DNA from: Ktedonobacterales bacterium | Lineage (GTDB): Bacteria > Chloroflexota > Ktedonobacteria > Ktedonobacterales > JADMIN01 | Length of the DNA: 7,887 bases | Direction of reading: 5' to 3' | NCBI GenBank assembly: GCA_025450405.1 | Contig: JANWHL010000214.1 | Span: 1-7,887 of the forward strand | Shown: positions 6,551 to 7,887 of the stretch, in pieces | Numbering within the stretch: the first letter of the stretch is position 1 | Layout: each line of letters opens with the position of its first letter | The notes under the pieces: generated by a model | The model's input: the letters and a program-made list of their open reading frames with translations, nothing else | What the model was told of the DNA's origin: nothing | Database searches by the model: none | Program-made: the position numbers and the translations under genes

Positions 6551-7362
6551 CCGAACCGACGCGGGCGGGCCGACCCGTGGGTGGGAACGATTCGGGCACG
6601 CCAGGGTGGCGGCGGGTGTATGCCGACCTGAGCGCGGGACCCAGCCACCAGGAAGAGATGGCGCGCTGGTCGGGGACGCGGGTCGCCATTGTCGGTGCTC
6701 TGTGGATACTCGGACTGGCGCTGCTGGTGGTGATGGCGGTCTCCGCCCACCAAAACGCTACGTTTCCTGGCGATGTGGGGCTGGCGGTATGGGTCCAGGG
6801 TCTCACCTCGGTGAACGCGCCCTGGCTGGTACACTTCATCAACTTCGCGAGCGATGCCAATTGGCCGACGCCCGCGGGCGCCACGGCGATTGCGGTGATC
6901 GTGGCGCTGCTGATCTTCCGGCGTGTTCGAGCCGGACTCTGTACCATCTTAGCCGGATTCGGCGCCGATGGGATTAATGTCATGCTCAACGGCTGGGTGG
7001 CGCGGCCGCGGCCGAACAATGTGCACATCCACACGGTGGCCCACCTGGGGCTGCATAGCTTTCCATCGGGGCATGTGACGCATGTGACGGCGTTTTACGG
7101 CTTTCTCCTCTATTTAAGCGTTAGTGAGCGGCTGGTCCATCCGCACTGGCGCGTGTTCTTGCGTGTGGTCCAAGTGATCTGCCTCTACTTCCTAATTTTT
7201 ATTGGGCCCTCGCGTGTGCTGGAGGGCGAGCACTGGCCCAGCGATGTGCTGGCGAGCTATCTGCTGGGCGGGCTGGTGCTGGTGGTGGCCATCGCGGCGT
7301 ACCACGGGCTGGGCATCGCGTGGGGGCGGTATCAGGAGCGCAAGGGAGCGGCTGGGGCGTAA
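6526..7362 (+). CDS. PAP2 family phosphatase (membrane lipid phosphatase type)
   Basis: This 278-residue protein has a hydrophilic N-terminus of about 50 residues, then about six hydrophobic segments (near 53-74, 96-110, 117-132, 138-154, 185-200, 212-228, 243-262; the second is weak). The PAP2 phosphatase motifs are present in order: NGWVARPRP (155-163), PSGH (180-183) and SR-x5-H-x3-D as S229, R230, H236, D240. H183 and H236 are the expected acid/nucleophile histidines. In motif one (K-x6-RP), the lysine position is Asn155. Family members dephosphorylate phosphatidic acid, phosphatidylglycerol phosphate or undecaprenyl pyrophosphate at the outer membrane face; which one applies here is not shown. 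An excellent AAGGAGG lies four bases before the ATG, fixing the start. It lies 137 bases downstream of the DedA gene with no obvious terminator between, so co-transcription is likely. Confidence 0.92.
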   Translation: MAQTENASPEPTRAGRPVGGNDSGTPGWRRVYADLSAGPSHQEEMARWSGTRVAIVGALWILGLALLVVMAVSAHQNATFPGDVGLAVWVQGLTSVNAPWLVHFINFASDANWPTPAGATAIAVIVALLIFRRVRAGLCTILAGFGADGINVMLNGWVARPRPNNVHIHTVAHLGLHSFPSGHVTHVTAFYGFLLYLSVSERLVHPHWRVFLRVVQVICLYFLIFIGPSRVLEGEHWPSDVLASYLLGGLVLVVAIAAYHGLGIAWGRYQERKGAAGA

Positions 7363-7705
7363 GGGGCAACAGGAATCCTGGCATCTGAGCTGATCCGCGG
7401 GCCAAAACTCAACCATTGGGCGATATCCGGGAGAAGCCCGTGACGGCGCGGCGTCAGCGATGGGCCGGAAAATGCCGGCGAGGGTTGGCGAAGTCAGTGG
7501 TTGGGCGGGCGCAGAATTGAAGTTCCGCGACTAATCCTGAGCTTGTGGCGTGGGGCCATGAGCAAAGAGGGACGCAGGTCCCGCGGCGCGGCCCTGGGGC
7601 TATTTGCGGGAACGTGTCGGCATCCGAACGGTGCGCCAGGCGGGACGACCATGCCGAAGAGGCGACACGCGGCGATATGCCAGGTGTCCTAAATTCGAGG
7701 GAAGC
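7363..7705. other. Gene-free stretch with small hairpins
   Basis: No convincing gene lies here. Three short perfect hairpins follow each other on the plus strand: CGGG/CCCG (7428-7440), TGACG/CGTCA (7441-7456) and GCCGG/CCGGC with an AAAATG loop (7464-7479). GGGAC/GTCCC (7569-7582) lies further on. None has a T run, so an intrinsic terminator for the PAP2 gene is not evident, though the cluster could stabilise its 3' end. A 44-codon open frame at 7558-7692 has no good ribosome-binding site and no recognisable protein content. No riboswitch or tRNA was recognised. Confidence 0.5.
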
Positions 7706-7728
7706 GTGGACATACCAGCGAATTTAGG
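7688..7728. repeat. Perfect 10-bp inverted repeat enclosing the start of the last gene
   Basis: CCTAAATTCG (7688-7697) and CGAATTTAGG (7719-7728) are exact inverse copies separated by 21 bases. The spacer holds the ribosome-binding GAGGGA-type sequence and the GTG start (7706). The arms are AT-rich in otherwise GC-rich DNA, which makes chance less likely. It may be a repressor operator or, in RNA, a stem that presents or hides the start site. Confidence 0.6.
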
Positions 7729-7887
7729 CGAGGCGTTTGTGGACTGGTTTCGGGCGCGCTCGGAGGCGGCGTGGGCGGAGTACCGTCCTCGAGCCTTCGA
7801 GGACTATGTGGCCCGGAGCGTGGGTGGTGCGGATTGGCGGCGGGGGACACGCTGGCTGAACGGGCTCACGGAGGCGGAGTCCGAGAA
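7706..7887 (+). CDS. Unrecognised protein, N-terminal 60 residues only
   Basis: From the GTG at 7706 an open frame runs to the right edge with no stop, giving 60 residues rich in Trp, Arg, Ala and Glu (MDIPANLGEAFVDWF..., then DWRRGTRWLNGLTEAESE). GAGGGA lies a few bases before the GTG, and no other usual start codon lies just upstream in frame. There is no signal peptide or membrane segment in the visible part, so it looks cytoplasmic. The W-x-x-GTRW-x-x-GLTEAE pattern is faintly like the region before the core of SMI1/KNR4 (SUKH) proteins, some of which are immunity proteins, but the diagnostic part would lie beyond the window. The gene is too truncated to name. An inverted repeat surrounds its start. 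Confidence 0.6.
   Translation, partial: MDIPANLGEAFVDWFRARSEAAWAEYRPRAFEDYVARSVGGADWRRGTRWLNGLTEAESE

Noticed and set aside
7364..7376. Possible PAP2 terminator at CAGG-AAT-CCTG
   Set aside because: Only a 4-bp stem with a 3-base loop and no T run; too weak to call.
7558..7692. Small 44-codon open frame (MSKEGRRSRG...) before the last gene
   Set aside because: No proper ribosome-binding site, Arg/Gly-rich composition expected from random GC-rich DNA, and its stop lies in the inverted repeat arm.

Overview
The window is high-GC bacterial DNA with dense, mostly well-formed genes. A glycyl-tRNA synthetase of the separate alpha/beta type sits behind a GC-rich glycine T-box, a ComB-like phosphatase lies on the left edge, and many genes have long Ala/Arg/Pro-rich tails. 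Together these suggest an uncultured or poorly studied member of the Chloroflexota (Thermomicrobia-like). The phylum is an inference from overall character; no marker in the window proves it.

Layout. Positions 1-607 (minus strand) hold the N-terminal 202 residues of a 2-phosphosulfolactate phosphatase (ComB) family protein running off the left edge. A short divergent spacer leads to a plus-strand Nudix hydrolase with an unusual N-terminal membrane anchor (733-1341). It converges on the glycyl-tRNA synthetase operon, with a purine-rich stretch and a perfect 11-bp hairpin between them (about 1357-1483). The minus-strand operon glyQ-glyS (4774 to 1563) has a 4-base GTGA overlap. It is preceded by a complete glycine-specific T-box riboswitch (about 5057-4838) and a near-consensus sigma-70 type promoter (TTGACA, 17 bp, TACATT). 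Every diagnostic T-box part can be read directly: a Stem I specifier loop with GGC, the AG-bulge and apical motifs, Stem III, the T-box GGGGTGGAACCGCG, the antiterminator and the overlapping terminator with a T run.

The right side is plus strand: a DedA family membrane protein with an extra ~145-residue basic cytosolic-type tail (5354-6388), then a PAP2 family phosphatase (6526-7362) whose first phosphatase-motif lysine appears to be Asn. DedA and PAP2 proteins are both known in lipid and undecaprenyl-phosphate handling, so the two may work together on the lipid carrier or on phospholipids. A 343-base gene-free stretch with small hairpins follows. At the right edge lies the first 60 codons of an unrecognised protein whose GTG start and ribosome-binding site lie inside the loop of a perfect 10-bp inverted repeat.

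No mobile element, CRISPR array, tRNA or rRNA was seen. Most of the content is ordinary housekeeping. The parts most worth a second look are the GC-rich T-box, the membrane-anchored Nudix, the DedA tail with the PAP2 pairing, and two start-codon-centred repeat structures (6481-6550 and 7688-7728).
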